Notes: generated from the sequence alone by a model not told the origin. A stretch of 64,000 nt of DNA from Sphingopyxis sp. PET50 (GCF_025244705.1 NZ_CP104207.1:3616001-3680000); one strand, 5' to 3'. Counted from the first letter of the stretch, positions 11,905 through 21,782 are shown. Made by a program: numbers and translations.

Positions 11905-12893
11905 ACGAAGCCGCCGAGTGCTTTCCCGGCGAGGCCGGGAAACACCTTGCCCACCTTGCCGAGCAGATAATCGCCATAGGTGCCGCCCGCCTGATGCACG
12001 TCGACGCCGTCCCAGCGCGGCAATAGCCGCGTTGTCGCCGGGACAGGCAGCGGATCGACCGATGCCGCGAAATCGGGATCGTAGAAGAGCGGCCACGACA
12101 ATCGCTCGCGCCCCGAAGCGTTGATCACCCGGTGCGGCGCCGAGCGGAAACGCCCGCGTGTCAGCCGTTCGAACATGTCGCCGATATTGACGACGAGCGC
12201 ATGGCCGCGCGGCGGCACCGCGATCCAGCTCCCGTCGGCGGCGCGGACCTCCAGCCCGCCATGCGCATCCTGCCCGAGCAGGGTGAGCAGCCCGTAATCG
12301 CTATGCTCGCCGACGCCGAGATCGTCAGGCGCGCCATCCGGCGGATAGTGGAAGATGCGGAACAGCAAGGTCGGGCGCCGGGTGATGCCGGCCGCGAAAT
12401 GGTCGGCCGGCAAGCCGAGCGCGAGCGCCATGCCGCGCATCAGCGCCTCCGCCGCCGCGACCGATGCCGCGAGATAATCCTCCACCGCCCCGCGCAGCGC
12501 AGGCAGGTCGCCGGGCCACAGATTGGCGCCGTGCAGCGGCCAGCCCGCCGCGACGCGCGGATCGTCCGGCCCCAACTCCTCGCCGAGATACAGCCCCTCC
12601 TTGCGGTCGGGCCGTCCCGAGGTGAGCTCGCCGCCGAGCGGGAACCAACCGCGCCAGGCCGTGCCGCCTTTCGCCATCGCGATCGCCGCCTTGTCGGCCT
12701 CGGGCAGCGCGAAAAAGGCATGGCCCGCCGCCTCCAGCCGGGCGAACAACGCATCGGGGATGCCATGACCCTCGGCGTAGAAGAAACCGTACTCGGCGCT
12801 CGCCGCACCGATCGCGGCGGCAGTGCGCTCCACCGCGACGGCATCGTCCATCGCCAGCAGCGGGCCGATGTCGATGACGGGCAGCGATGTCAC
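11901..12893 (-). CDS. 2-oxoglutarate/Fe(II)-dependent oxygenase, isopenicillin N synthase-like
   Basis: A 330-residue cytoplasmic oxygenase with the N-terminal DIOX_N pattern (PVIDIGPLL, GFFYAEGHGIP) and the catalytic double-stranded beta-helix. The iron ligands are visible as His197, Asp199 (EHSDYG) and His254 (SAPHRV), and the 2-oxoglutarate-binding Arg264-x-Ser266 is present (RLSWPLF). The start is GTG at 12891-12893, overlapping the stop of the upstream COQ7 gene (GTGA), so the two are translationally coupled. Reactions in this family are diverse (hydroxylation, ring closure, desaturation). The link to quinone synthesis suggested by the neighbour is speculative. Confidence 0.85.
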   Translation of the reverse strand: MTSLPVIDIGPLLAMDDAVAVERTAAAIGAASAEYGFFYAEGHGIPDALFARLEAAGHAFFALPEADKAAIAMAKGGTAWRGWFPLGGELTSGRPDRKEGLYLGEELGPDDPRVAAGWPLHGANLWPGDLPALRGAVEDYLAASVAAAEALMRGMALALGLPADHFAAGITRRPTLLFRIFHYPPDGAPDDLGVGEHSDYGLLTLLGQDAHGGLEVRAADGSWIAVPPRGHALVVNIGDMFERLTRGRFRSAPHRVINASGRERLSWPLFYDPDFAASVDPLPVPATTRLLPRWDGVDVHQAGGTYGDYLLGKVGKVFPGLAGKALGGFV

Positions 12894-13432
12894 AGGCGCA
12901 TCCCGAGCCAGATGACCGCCTCGGTCGAAGCGGACACGATCGGAGCGATCACCGCCGACCAGGCGCGGCTTTTCCCCAGTTGATCGACTGACCGATCATG
13001 ATGTTCCTGTTCCTCGGCAACGATGGCGCGAAGAGTCGCCACGGCAGCCGCATCGCGGCCGTCGAGCATGGCGATCTGCTGGTGCATATGCCGCAGTACG
13101 ACGCGTTCGATCGCCACCGTCGTTGCGGCAATGGCGCCGGCTCCCGCCAGACCCGTCAGCGTGCCGAGTACGAATCCACCGATGCCGCACAGATGATAGC
13201 TGCGGCACCGCCGACGTCCGCGGCGTTCCAGTTCGGCCCCGAACAGCGCGCGATGACCGCGCTCATGCTCAAGGAACTCGTCAAGCTCGGTACGCATGGC
13301 GGGCGCCGTCCACCGGGCCAGCCAGTGCTGCGCCCGATAGATGCAGATGGCACCATGCTCGCCCGCATGGTCGACCTTGATCACCCGGTCTCCCAGCGAT
13401 TCGTCCTGATCCAGACGCGCGGCCAGCATCAT
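12890..13432 (-). CDS. coq7: COQ7-family di-iron hydroxylase, ubiquinone biosynthesis
   Basis: This 180-residue protein matches COQ7, which hydroxylates 2-octaprenyl-3-methyl-6-methoxy-benzoquinol late in ubiquinone synthesis at the inner membrane. Di-iron ligand patterns are present: GEHGAICIY, EHERGH and EEQEHHD, with the expected spacing in a four-helix bundle. A hydrophobic helix (GIGGFVLGTLTGLAGAGAIAATTVA) would dip into the membrane. The start at 13432 is the first of two adjacent Met codons and overlaps the stop of the upstream small gene. It is the middle gene of a three-gene coupled operon. Confidence 0.88.
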   Translation of the reverse strand: MMLAARLDQDESLGDRVIKVDHAGEHGAICIYRAQHWLARWTAPAMRTELDEFLEHERGHRALFGAELERRGRRRCRSYHLCGIGGFVLGTLTGLAGAGAIAATTVAIERVVLRHMHQQIAMLDGRDAAAVATLRAIVAEEQEHHDRSVDQLGKSRAWSAVIAPIVSASTEAVIWLGMRL

Positions 13433-13617
13433 CCGCGCAGCAGCCAGAAAGCGAAGGCAAAGAGCGCCACGCCCGCCGACGCGAGCGCGATGCCGCGCCA
13501 GGGCATGAAACCGACCTTGTCGACGTCGCGGCGGTGGTCGCGGCGCCACCCGGCATATTCGGCGACGGCGAACAGGATGACCGCGCCGATGCTCACCGAC
13601 AGCAAGGACACTTGCAT
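13429..13617 (-). CDS. Small two-helix membrane protein
   Basis: A 62-residue protein with two hydrophobic helices (about 4-19 and 43-59) joined by a charged loop (GWRRDHRRDVDK). I chose the ATG at 13617 because AAGGGA lies 9 nt upstream, while it directly abuts the alternative ATG at 13626. The stop overlaps the coq7 start in an ATGA arrangement, so it heads the operon. I do not recognise the family; a membrane helper for COQ7 is conceivable but unsupported. Confidence 0.6.
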   Translation of the reverse strand: MQVSLLSVSIGAVILFAVAEYAGWRRDHRRDVDKVGFMPWRGIALASAGVALFAFAFWLLRG

Positions 13618-13698
13618 CCGACCCATTCCCTTCGCACTATGACCGTCCCCCCAACCGGGCTAGGCCCGACCGGCCCGATCCCCGAGAGAGGCCCCGAT

Positions 13699-14520
13699 AT
13701 GCGTCATTTCCATGCGGTTGCAAGTGCAGCGCTGATCGCCGTTGCCGCGTGCAGCGCCCCTGCGTCCGACGCGACCGCCGGCGAAGCCGCGGCCAGGCCC
13801 GGCGATGCGATCGCCGCCGCGGTCGCGGCGCCCACTCGCACGCTCGGCCAATGTCGCACGCGACCAATATCGCCACCCCGCCGAGACGCTCGCCTTTTTC
13901 GGCGTGAAGCCGGGCGATACGGTCGTTGAACTGTGGCCCGGTGGCGGCTGGTACACCGAAATCCTTGCCCCGCTCAGCAAGGCGGGCGGCGGCACTCTCT
14001 ATGTCGCGGCGCCGTGGGACAAGGGTCTCGATCGCGTCAAGGACAGGCAGGCGGCGGATGCCGCCACCTATGGCGCGCTGAAATTCTCCGAATTCCCGGC
14101 CGCCTAGCACCAATCCCAAGGTCCCCGACGGCAGCGCCGATGTCGTGCTGACCTTTCGCAACGTCCACAACTGGCGTTTCGACGGCAAGGACAACACCGC
14201 CGACGCCTTCCGGCAGATTTATGCGATGCTCAAGCCCGGCGGCGTGCTGGGCGTCGAGGAACATCGGCTGGACGAGAGTGACGACCCCGCGAAGGAGGAG
14301 AAATCGGGCTATATGAAGGAAAGCTCGATCATCGCCTTTGCCGAGGCGGCGGGTTTCAAGCTGGCTCGACAAGAGCGAAATCAATGCCAACCCGAAAGAT
14401 ACGAAGGATTATCCCAAGGGCGTCTGGACATTGCCGCCTTCCCTGCGCGAGGGCGAGGTTGACCGAGCCAAATATCTGGCGATCGGCGAATCGGATCGCA
14501 TGACGCTGAAATTCGTGAAG
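13699..14520 (+). CDS. Exported class I SAM-dependent methyltransferase, broken by three frameshifts
   Basis: The N-terminus (MRHFHAVASAALIAVAAC) is a lipoprotein-type signal peptide with the Cys at residue 18. Following the frame through three single-base insertions (about 13840, 14105 and 14363) recovers a coherent protein: RDQYRHPAETLAFFGVKPGDTVVELWPGGGWYTEIL contains the SAM-binding glycine loop, then VLTFRNVHNW and LKPGGVLGVEEHR, ending DYPKGVWTLPPSLREGEVDRAKYLAIGESDRMTLKFVK. The insertion at 14105 creates an in-frame TAG. No stop follows the conserved end; the frame continues into aat, so a stop seems to have been lost too. Genuine decay is possible, but the same indel type hits essential genes nearby. 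Confidence 0.75.
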
Positions 14521-15297
14521 CTCAGCGCTCTGAAACACATCGAGACCATCGACCCGGCGCTGCTGCTCAGCGCCTATGCCCAAGGGCTGTTCCCGATGGC
14601 CGACGCGGCGGACGACCCGTCGGTCCATTGGGTCGAACCGCGGCTGCGCGCGATTCTGCCGCTCGACGGCTTCCACCTGTCGCGCAGCCTGAAAAAAATC
14701 ATCGTCGGCGAGCGGTTCCACGTCACCACCGACCGCGCCTTTGCCGATATGGTCGCGCTGTGTGCCGAGCCCGCCGACGACCGGCCCACGACCTGGATCA
14801 ACCCGGTCATCAAGGCGAGCTATGACCGGCTGTTCCGCCTCGGCCATGCGCACAGCGTCGAATGCTGGCAACGGGGCGAGCTGGTGGGCGGGCTTTATGG
14901 TGTGACATTGGGCCGCGCCTTTTTCGGCGAATCGATGGTCAGCCGGGCGCGCGACGCATCGAAGGTCGCGCTGGCGCATCTCGTCGCGCGATTGCGCGCG
15001 GGCGGCTGGCGGCTGCTCGACTGCCAGTTCATCACCCCGCATCTCGCATCCCTGGGGGCGATCGAAATCCCGCAGCGCGATTATCTGGCGCGGCTTTATT
15101 CGGTGTTGTCGGGTGGCGGCGCCGACGGTGCGGCCTTGGGGGCAGGCGCCGGCGTTTCGGGCGTGCCTTCGCCGCCGTTCGTCGCGGGCGACTGGGGCGC
15201 GCTCGATGCCTTGAGTGCCGCAGCCTTGGGCGCGGAGCGCGCGACGGGTTCGCCGCCCGGATATGTCATCGCACAGCTTTTGACGAACACGTCATAG
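14515..15297 (+). CDS. aat: Leucyl/phenylalanyl-tRNA-protein transferase
   Basis: Aat transfers Leu or Phe from charged tRNA to N-terminal Arg or Lys of proteins, marking them for ClpAP through the N-degron pathway. Family segments are clear: ALLLSAYAQGLFPMAD, WVEPRLRAILPLDGFHLSRSLKK, WINPVIKASYDRLFRLGHAHSVECW, LVGGLYGVTLGRAFFGESMVS and ASLGAIEIPQRDYLARL. The last residues (QLLTNTS) fit alphaproteobacterial Aat ends. The start is uncertain: the frame is open upstream into the methyltransferase, and the GTG at 14515 is the nearest reasonable codon before the conserved region. The last 202 bp lie antisense to the DUF2155 gene. Confidence 0.85.
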   Translation: MKLSALKHIETIDPALLLSAYAQGLFPMADAADDPSVHWVEPRLRAILPLDGFHLSRSLKKIIVGERFHVTTDRAFADMVALCAEPADDRPTTWINPVIKASYDRLFRLGHAHSVECWQRGELVGGLYGVTLGRAFFGESMVSRARDASKVALAHLVARLRAGGWRLLDCQFITPHLASLGAIEIPQRDYLARLYSVLSGGGADGAALGAGAGVSGVPSPPFVAGDWGALDALSAAALGAERATGSPPGYVIAQLLTNTS

Positions 15298-15737
15298 ATC
15301 GGGTGCTGGATGATATTGCGCTCGGGCCGCTCGCGAAAGATCCAGCCCGAAAAGACGCGATACCATTTGTCGTCGCGCTGATCCTGCACGGTCAGCTGGA
15401 CGAAGGCGCCGGTTTCGGGCGGGTCCTCCCACGGCGCGGTCTGTTCGCAGGCGCGCAGGCGCACGATCGCGCGGCCGACGCGCGCGGTGTCGCCGGGCTT
15501 CATCTCGAGCTCGCGGACCAGCCCGTTGCGCTTGTTGAGCAGGCCGACGACGGCAATGCGTTCGGCCATCGGGGTCGCGCCCTCGATCCCGCCGACTTCG
15601 GCCGGCACGCGTTCGGACTTGGCGACCGTCTGCACCGTGGCGCTGCCATTGCCTTTTTTCGCCCCGCGGTCGCAGGCGGTCAGCGCCGTCGCGGCCAGAA
15701 GCGCCATCAGCGCGGTCGGAATCGGGCGGGGCGCCAT
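15096..15737 (-). CDS. DUF2155 family lipoprotein
   Basis: A 213-residue exported protein. The N-terminus (MAPRPIPTALMALLAATALTACDRG) is a lipoprotein signal with a LTAC lipobox. The conserved DUF2155 core runs from about residue 50 (lasting through GDTARVGRAIVRLRACEQT and GAFVQL) to HPIYDVFVKSC. After that the chain becomes Ala/Pro-rich to the stop. The family is alphaproteobacterial, outer-envelope associated and of unknown role. I took the Met at 15737 rather than the one at 15764, which would overlap the NDUFA12 gene and add Arg-rich residues. The low-complexity tail is antisense to the aat 3' end. Confidence 0.85.
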   Translation of the reverse strand: MAPRPIPTALMALLAATALTACDRGAKKGNGSATVQTVAKSERVPAEVGGIEGATPMAERIAVVGLLNKRNGLVRELEMKPGDTARVGRAIVRLRACEQTAPWEDPPETGAFVQLTVQDQRDDKWYRVFSGWIFRERPERNIIQHPIYDVFVKSCAMTYPGGEPVARSAPKAAALKASSAPQSPATNGGEGTPETPAPAPKAAPSAPPPDNTE

Positions 15738-15742
15738 GAAGC

Positions 15743-16129
15743 TTACTCGGCGCCGGGGCGCCACGCCTCGTAATCGCCGGTTGCGGCGGCGCGTCGGCCG
15801 CCGCGTTCGAGCGCCCCCTCCGGGCGATAGGCGTCACCGGTACCGGTCAGGTTCGCCGTCGCTTCCCGCTCCCACGCGCGCGGCGCGGGCAGGGCGTCCT
15901 GGGGCAATTCGTCGAGCGTGCCGTGCAGCCAGCCGTGCCATTCGGGCGGTACCCGGCTGGCGTCGTTCGATCCGTTGTAGAGCACCCAGCGGCGGTTGCC
16001 CTTGCGCGCGCGGAAATAGCGGTTACCGAGAGCGTCCTCGCCGACCTTTTCGCCGTTTGCCCAACTGTTCAGCAGCGTGCCGAGGGTCGCGCCGTCCCAC
16101 CAAGTGAAAATCTTGCCTAAAATGCCCAT
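15743..16129 (-). CDS. NDUFA12-family complex I accessory subunit
   Basis: A 128-residue protein related to the mitochondrial complex I subunit B17.2/NDUFA12 and the assembly factor NDUFAF2. Typical positions are seen: GTLLNSWANGEKVGEDALGNRYFRAR, RRWVLYNG and ASRVPPEWHGWLH. It is an accessory subunit of alphaproteobacterial NADH:ubiquinone oxidoreductase at the cytoplasmic membrane face. The stop lies 5 bp upstream of the DUF2155 start, so the two are probably co-transcribed, a pairing common in alphaproteobacteria. Confidence 0.92.
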   Translation of the reverse strand: MGILGKIFTWWDGATLGTLLNSWANGEKVGEDALGNRYFRARKGNRRWVLYNGSNDASRVPPEWHGWLHGTLDELPQDALPAPRAWEREATANLTGTGDAYRPEGALERGGRRAAATGDYEAWRPGAE

Positions 16130-16192
16130 GGCCGCGCGTTTACAGGCATCGGGGCGCGTTTCGCAAGCGCCAATGGCGGCGCGGGCGCCCGA

Positions 16193-16645
16193 TCATTTGT
16201 CATTCCAGGTCACGGTCGCATTTTCGTCGATGCCGAGCTTCGCCGCCGTGCCGCCCGCGAGTTCGAGTACCGCGCTCACCTCGCCGCCGCTGACCACCGG
16301 CTCGAGGTTTTCGGGGATGGTATTCTCGGCGATGCGGTCGATGCTGCCGTCGGTGCGGATGAAGACCATGTCGAGCGGGATCAGCGTGTTCTTCATCCAG
16401 AAGCTGGCGTATCGGGGCTTGGCGAAGGGAAAGAGCATGCCGCCCTTTTCGGGCAGGCTGGTGCGGAACATCAGTCCCTTTTCCTGCTCCTCGGGCGTGC
16501 GCGCGACCTCGACGGTAAAGACATGGGTCTTGTCGGGCGCCTTGATCGTGACCGGAATCGTCGCCGGGCGCGCGGCATCCGAATCGCCGCAACTCGCGAC
16601 CGGCAATGCCATCGCAAGAGCGACAGCGGTCATCCACGCACGCAT
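16193..16645 (-). CDS. DUF192 family lipoprotein
   Basis: A 150-residue exported protein. A signal peptide with a lipobox-like VASC is followed by the compact DUF192 domain: VEVARTPEEQEKGLMFRTSLPEKGGMLFPF, SFWMKNTLIPLDMVFI and AVLELAGGTAAKLGI. Some members have been linked to metal or sugar-surface proteins, but no reaction is established. The start at 16645 was preferred because GAAAGG lies about 9 nt upstream and almost touches the alternative ATG at 16654. It is in the same orientation as recX, 36 bp downstream of its stop. Confidence 0.85.
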   Translation of the reverse strand: MRAWMTAVALAMALPVASCGDSDAARPATIPVTIKAPDKTHVFTVEVARTPEEQEKGLMFRTSLPEKGGMLFPFAKPRYASFWMKNTLIPLDMVFIRTDGSIDRIAENTIPENLEPVVSGGEVSAVLELAGGTAAKLGIDENATVTWNDK

Positions 16646-16681
16646 CGGCCACATCCTTTCGCCGCCCCGGAAAGCCCGCTC

Positions 16682-17245
16682 CTAATCGAGCCCCGCCTCC
16701 TCGTCCAGCGCGGCCAGATCGCCCGGCGCGGCCGCAAGGATTCGCCGCGCGAGGGCAAGCGAATGGCCGGCGCGGGCAAAGGCCGCAACCTGCCGCTCGC
16801 GCTGTGCGGGATCGGTCGCCGCGGCGGCTGCATAGGGGCCGAATCGGCGGCGGCGCGCGAAGCCGAGCGCGGCGGACAGCGCCGCACCCTCGGCGGCCTC
16901 GACAGCCTCGCCCGAATCGGCGGCGTCGATACCATCGACCCAGAGTTGCGCCTTGACCCGCCGCACGCCCAGCCCGCGCCGCGTCATCGCGGCGCCCCGC
17001 ATTGCCGCATAGTGCCGGTCGTCGACGAAGCCGAGCCGTTCCATTTTCGCGACGACCGCTTCGCACGCCGTCGCTGGATCGGCCGGATCCGTCCAATCGG
17101 ATTCGCCGAGCTTGCGTGCCAGATAGCGCGCCAATTTGGCCCGGCTGGTCGCGAAGCGCGCGACATAGGCCAGCGCCAGCTCGTCGAGCCGCGCCGCATC
17201 GAGGGGCTTTCTGGCCCGGCCGGATCGCGCCGCGCTTTTGACCAT
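16682..17245 (-). CDS. recX: RecX family regulatory protein
   Basis: A 187-residue, Arg/Ala-rich helical protein of the RecX type, which binds RecA filaments and limits RecA activity. The three-helix repeats are visible: LDELALAYVARFATSRAKLARYLARKL, VVAKMERLGFVDDRHYAAMRGAAMTRRGLGVRRVKAQL and the DGIDAAD region. The start chosen is the first Met before the conserved part; the frame is open further upstream without family-like residues. No recA or lexA is adjacent. It is divergent from the fatty acyl-AMP ligase. Confidence 0.82.
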   Translation of the reverse strand: MVKSAARSGRARKPLDAARLDELALAYVARFATSRAKLARYLARKLGESDWTDPADPATACEAVVAKMERLGFVDDRHYAAMRGAAMTRRGLGVRRVKAQLWVDGIDAADSGEAVEAAEGAALSAALGFARRRRFGPYAAAAATDPAQRERQVAAFARAGHSLALARRILAAAPGDLAALDEEAGLD

Positions 17246-17422
17246 GCCATGTTTATGCCACAGTCGGGCCCGATTGAGAACGACCAGCGCCGCCATATCG
17301 GGCATCAATGCCTGAAAACAGGCGATTTGTTCCAACGATAAAGGGATCGCGCAGCACGTATGGCCCAGAAAGATGACATGCTTGTTGCCGCGCGGCCCGC
17401 ATCGCGGGATGCCGGAGCCCCT

Positions 17423-19175
17423 ATGACCGATACCAACAAAGATGCGGCGGACGCGCTCGTGCCGACGCCGACCGAATGTTTCCAGCCGCGCCGTTTTTCG
17501 GACTTCGCCACCGTCGGCGAAGCGCTCGACTATGCCGCCAGCGGCAGCCGCGGGCTCAATTTCCACGATCCGCGCGGGAAGCTGGTGCGTCCCTATCCCT
17601 ATAGCGAGCTGAAGGCCGATGCGATCGCGACCGCCTATCGGCTGATCGCCGCGGGGGTGAAGCCCGGCGACCGCATCGCGCTGATCGCCGAGACCGGCCC
17701 CGAATTCGCCGCGCTGTTCTTCGGCACGATCTATGCCGGCTGCCTGGCCGGTGCCGCTGCCGTTGCCGACCAGCTTCGGCGGGCGCGACTCCTATGTCGG
17801 CCAGCTTGTCGTCCAGCTGACCAGCTGCGATCCGACGATGCTCTTTTGCCCGCCCGAAATCGCCGCCATGGCGACCGAGGCCGCCGAAAAGCAGAATGTC
17901 GTGCCGATGGACTGGAGCGCATTCGAGACGCGCCCCGCGCCGGTGGTCGAGCTGCCCGAGCAGAAGACCGACGAGACCTGCTATCTCCAGTACAGCAGCG
18001 GCTCGACGCGCTTCCCGCACGGCGTCGCCGTGACGCATGGCGCCCTGCTCAACAATCTCGCCGCGCACAGCCACGGCATGCATGTGCAGGACAGCGACCG
18101 CTGCGTCAGCTGGCTGCCCTGGTATCACGACATGGGCCTCGTCGGCTGCCTGCTGTCCCCGGTCGCCAACCAGGTGTCGGTCGACTATCTGAAGACCGAG
18201 GATTTCGCGCGCCGCCCGCTCGCCTGGCTCGACCTGATCAGCCGCAACCAAGGCACGACGCTCAGCTATTCGCCGACCTTCGGCTATGATATCTGCGCGC
18301 GCCGCGTGTCGAGCCAGACGCATGTCGCCGACCGCTTCGACCTGTCGCGCTGGCGCGTCGCGGGCAATGGCGCCGACATGATCCGCCCCGACGTGATGCA
18401 GCATTTCGTCGATGCCTTTGCCGATGCGGGTTTCAAGGCGAGCGCCTTCCTGCCGAGCTACGGCCTCGCCGAAGCGACGCTCGCGGTGAGCATCATGCCG
18501 CCGGGCGAGGGTATCGTCGTCGAACTGGTCGAGGAAACCGAATTGTCGGGCGCCGCGAACGACGCGGGCCGCCCGACGCGCTACCGTGCGATCGTCAACT
18601 GCGGCCGCGCCGCGCGCGACATGACCATCGAAGTGCGCGACGAAGCGGGCAACGTCCTGCCCGACCAGACCGTCGGCAAGGTGTGGTGCACCGGCCCGTC
18701 GCTGATGACCGGCTATTACCGCGACCCCGAAGCGACCGCCGCCTGCATGAAGGACGGCTGGCTCGACACGGGCGATATGGGTTATTTGTCAGGCGGTTAC
18801 ATCTATATCGTCGGCCGCGCCAAGGACATGATCATCATCAACGGCAAGAATCACTGGCCGCAGGACATCGAGTGGGCGGTCGAACAATTGCCGGGCTTCA
18901 AGTCGGGCGACATCGCCGCCTTCGCGATCACCGCGCCGGGCGGTGAAGAGACGCCGGCGGTGCTCGTCCAGTGCCGCACCAGCGACGAGGATGAACGCGC
19001 CGCGCTGCGCGAGACGATCCGCGAGCGCGTCCGCGCGATCACCGGCATGAACTGCCTGATCGAGCTGATCCCGCCGCGCACGCTGCCGCGCACCAGCTCG
19101 GGCAAGCTCAGCCGGTCGAAGGCGCGCGCCCAATATCTGGCCGGGGAAATCCAACCCTTTGCCATCGCCGCCTGA
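17423..19175 (+). CDS. Fatty acyl-AMP ligase, one-base insertion in the frame
   Basis: An adenylate-forming enzyme that activates a fatty acid as acyl-AMP, usually for transfer to an acyl carrier or polyketide synthase. Removing one G at 17746-17747 joins FFGTIYAGCL to PVPLPLPTSFGGRDSYVGQL and gives 583 residues. The ATP-binding motif YSSGSTRFPHGVAVTHG, WLPWYHDMGLVG, YGLAEATLA, WLDTGDMGYL and the C-terminal lysine segment RTSSGKLSRSKAR are intact. The start at 17423 has GGAG about 8 nt upstream; an ATG at 17360 is also in frame. No PKS or ACP gene is adjacent, so the partner is unknown. A stem-loop follows the stop. Confidence 0.88.
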
Positions 19176-19200
19176 TTTTCGTCCCGCGCCGGGACGAAAA
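19176..19200. terminator. Perfect stem-loop after the fatty acyl-AMP ligase
   Basis: Eleven-bp perfect stem TTTTCGTCCCG / CGGGACGAAAA with a 3-nt loop begins immediately after the ligase stop. On the plus strand the T-run precedes and the A-run follows the stem, so it lacks a classic U-tract. It may still terminate or stabilise the transcript. Confidence 0.55.
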
Positions 19201-19261
19201 AAGCCGGACGCGCCAGCCGGATAGTTACTTTCGGGTAACCCCATGTCGCTAGACCGGTCCG

Positions 19262-21618
19262 GTGACCAGGGTGGCGAACGATCCGATACCGACCGACGGG
19301 ATTCCGGCGCGCGCGCTGCTGGGACTGACGCCGCGCGACACGGAACTCGGCGACTTGCGGCAGCTTCAGCTCGCGCCGCTGCGCGGACACGGCAAGCTGA
19401 GGCTCGTTATGGGTCTCGGCATGACGATCGTCGCCGCGCTGACCATGGTGAGCGCGGTGCCGATGACCATCGTCGCGGCCTGGGCCACCGCTGCGATCCT
19501 GTTCAGCCTCTGGTCGTGGATGGTCGTCTCGCGCCTGCCGCTCGGCGAAATTCACCATTCGGGCGCCGCCGAATTCAGTCTCTGCAATCGCCACGCCATC
19601 TATTCGGCCGCGGTCTGGTCGGCGCCATTCTGGCTTCAGGGCCTGCACCCGTCGCTCGACCATATCCTGTCGATGTGGACCGTCGCGCTGCTGATGATGC
19701 TGACGCTGGCGATCGTCGTGCATACGCTGCCGATGGCGTGCCTGCTGTTCATCCTGCCGGTCAGCCTGTCGGCGGCGGTGGCACTCGTCGTGGCAGGGGC
19801 GCCTGCGCAGGCCGGAATCGCGGTCGCCGCGGGCGTGCTGCTGTCGGGCTTTTGCATCCGCTTCGCGCAAAGCCATATTCGCTTCCGCCGCTCCGAAGAG
19901 GTGCTGCACGAAAAGACCGAGACCGTCAGCCTGTTGCTGCGCGAATTCGAGGAAACCTCGGCCGACTGGCTGTGGCAGACCGACAACAGCCGCCGCCTGG
20001 TCCATGTCTCGCCGCGGCTCGCTTTCGCGCTCGGCGCGCCAGCCGAGCAACTCGAGGGCATTCCGCTGCTCCAGGCGCTGTCGGGCGACGCTTGGGCGAC
20101 CGGCAATTTCCCCAAGAGCCTGCACGAAATGGCCGAGCGGATGAAGCGGCGCGAGAGCTTTTCCAACCTGATCGTGCCGGTCACGATCGACGGCAAGCCG
20201 CATTGGTGGGAATTGTCGGCCTCGCCGCGCCTCGACGAAGCGGGCAAGTTCCTGGGCTTTCGCGGCGTCGGATCGGACGTGACCGAACAGCGCGCCTCGG
20301 CCGAGCAGATCGCCAAGATGGCACGCTTCGACAATCTGACCGGGTTGCCGAACCGTCTCAGTCTCAATGAGGATCTCCAGCGCGCGCTCACCCATGCGAT
20401 CGACGCCAAGACGCGCTGCGCGATGCTGATGCTCGACCTCGATCGCTTCAAGGCGGTCAACGACACGCTGGGACATCCGGTCGGCGACAAATTGCTCGCG
20501 CAGGTGTCGGCCCGGCTGAAGGGCATGATGGAGCGCGGGATGACCTGCGGCCAGCTGGGCGGCGACGAATTCGCGATCATCCTCCACAATGTGCAGTCCG
20601 CCGAAGAAGCCGAGGCGCTCGGCCGAGCGCGTCATCGCCGCGCTCAGCCGCCCCTATGTCGTCGACAACCACCAATTGTTCGTCGGCGCCAGCATCGGTT
20701 ACGCCATGGGGCCGCAGGACGGAGCGACGGTCGAGACGCTGACCCGCAACGCCGACCTGGCGCTCTATAAATCCAAGGACAAGGGCGGCAATGTCGTCGC
20801 CGCCTATGTCGCGTCGCTCCACGCGCAGGCCGAGGAACGGCGCGTGATGGAGCAGGAGCTGCGCGGCGCGCTCGAGCGCGGCGAGTTCGAACTCTATTAC
20901 CAGCCCGTCGTCACCGCCGACGACGGCACATTGAACGGTTTCGAGGCGCTGATCCGCTGGAACAATCAGAAGCTCGGCAATGTCTCGCCCGGCCGTTTCA
21001 TCCCGCTCGCCGAGGATAGCCGCCTGATCTCGCCGATCGGCGAATGGGTGCTGCGCACCGCGTGCCACGAGGCGATGCGCTGGCCGTCGAACCTGAAGGT
21101 CGCGGTCAACGTCTCCGCCGAACAGCTCACCGACCCGGCCTTCGCCTCGGTCGTCGTCTCGGCGCTGGCGCAGAGCGGGCTGCCACCGCAGCGGCTGGAG
21201 ATCGAGGTCACCGAAAGCGTCTTCCTGCGCGACGGCGGCGGCGCGGCGCAATTGCTCGACCAGCTCATCGGGCTCGGCATCCGCCTCAGCCTCGATGATT
21301 TCGGCACCGGCTATTCGTCGCTCGGATACCTCCGCAAGACGCAATTCTCGACGATCAAGGTCGACCGCAGTTTCGTCGTCGGCGCCGCCAAGGGCGTCAC
21401 CGAATCGATCGCCATCATCCGCGCCGTCGTCGCGCTCGCCGACAGCCTCGGCATGTCGACCACCGCCGAAGGCGCCGAAACCGAGGTCGAGGTGGAGACG
21501 ATCCGCAGCCTCGGCTGCCGCAGCATCCAGGGCTATTATTACGGCTAGGCCGATGCCCGCGGCCGACGTGCTGACCTTGTTCCGGCCCGTCGCCGGGCAG
21601 GTGACCGCCGCAGCCTGA
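19262..21618 (+). CDS. Membrane PAS-GGDEF-EAL cyclic-di-GMP protein, two frameshifts
   Basis: Repaired at extra bases near 20621 (G) and 21546 (T, creating TAG), the protein has 784 residues. About five or six N-terminal transmembrane helices form a sensor region, followed by a PAS domain (WLWQTDNSRRLVHVSPRLAFALG through GVGSDVTEQRAS). A diguanylate cyclase domain follows with intact GGDEF (LGGDEFAIIL), then a phosphodiesterase domain with intact EAL (FEALIRW) and DDFGTGYSSLGYL. Both catalytic signatures are present, so it could make or degrade c-di-GMP depending on its membrane or PAS signal. The start is GTG. The next genes (CHAP, CHAT) are separate units. Confidence 0.87.
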
Positions 21619-21782
21619 GCGGCGAAACGAGCCTGTCCATCGACGAATGGATCGGGTTTTCAAAACCTTCCCCGGTTCACCCCGTCCGCGATGCAATTCG
21701 TCGCGCCGCGGGTGTTGCGGCGCACAAGTTATGGCAATCAGGCTCCAACGCTTGAACACAAGCCAAACGGGGGTCGCTTTCC

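Noticed and set aside
18851..20635. Long minus-strand frame across the fatty acyl-AMP ligase and GGDEF genes
   Set aside because: Antisense shadow of two conserved genes; no domain resemblance.
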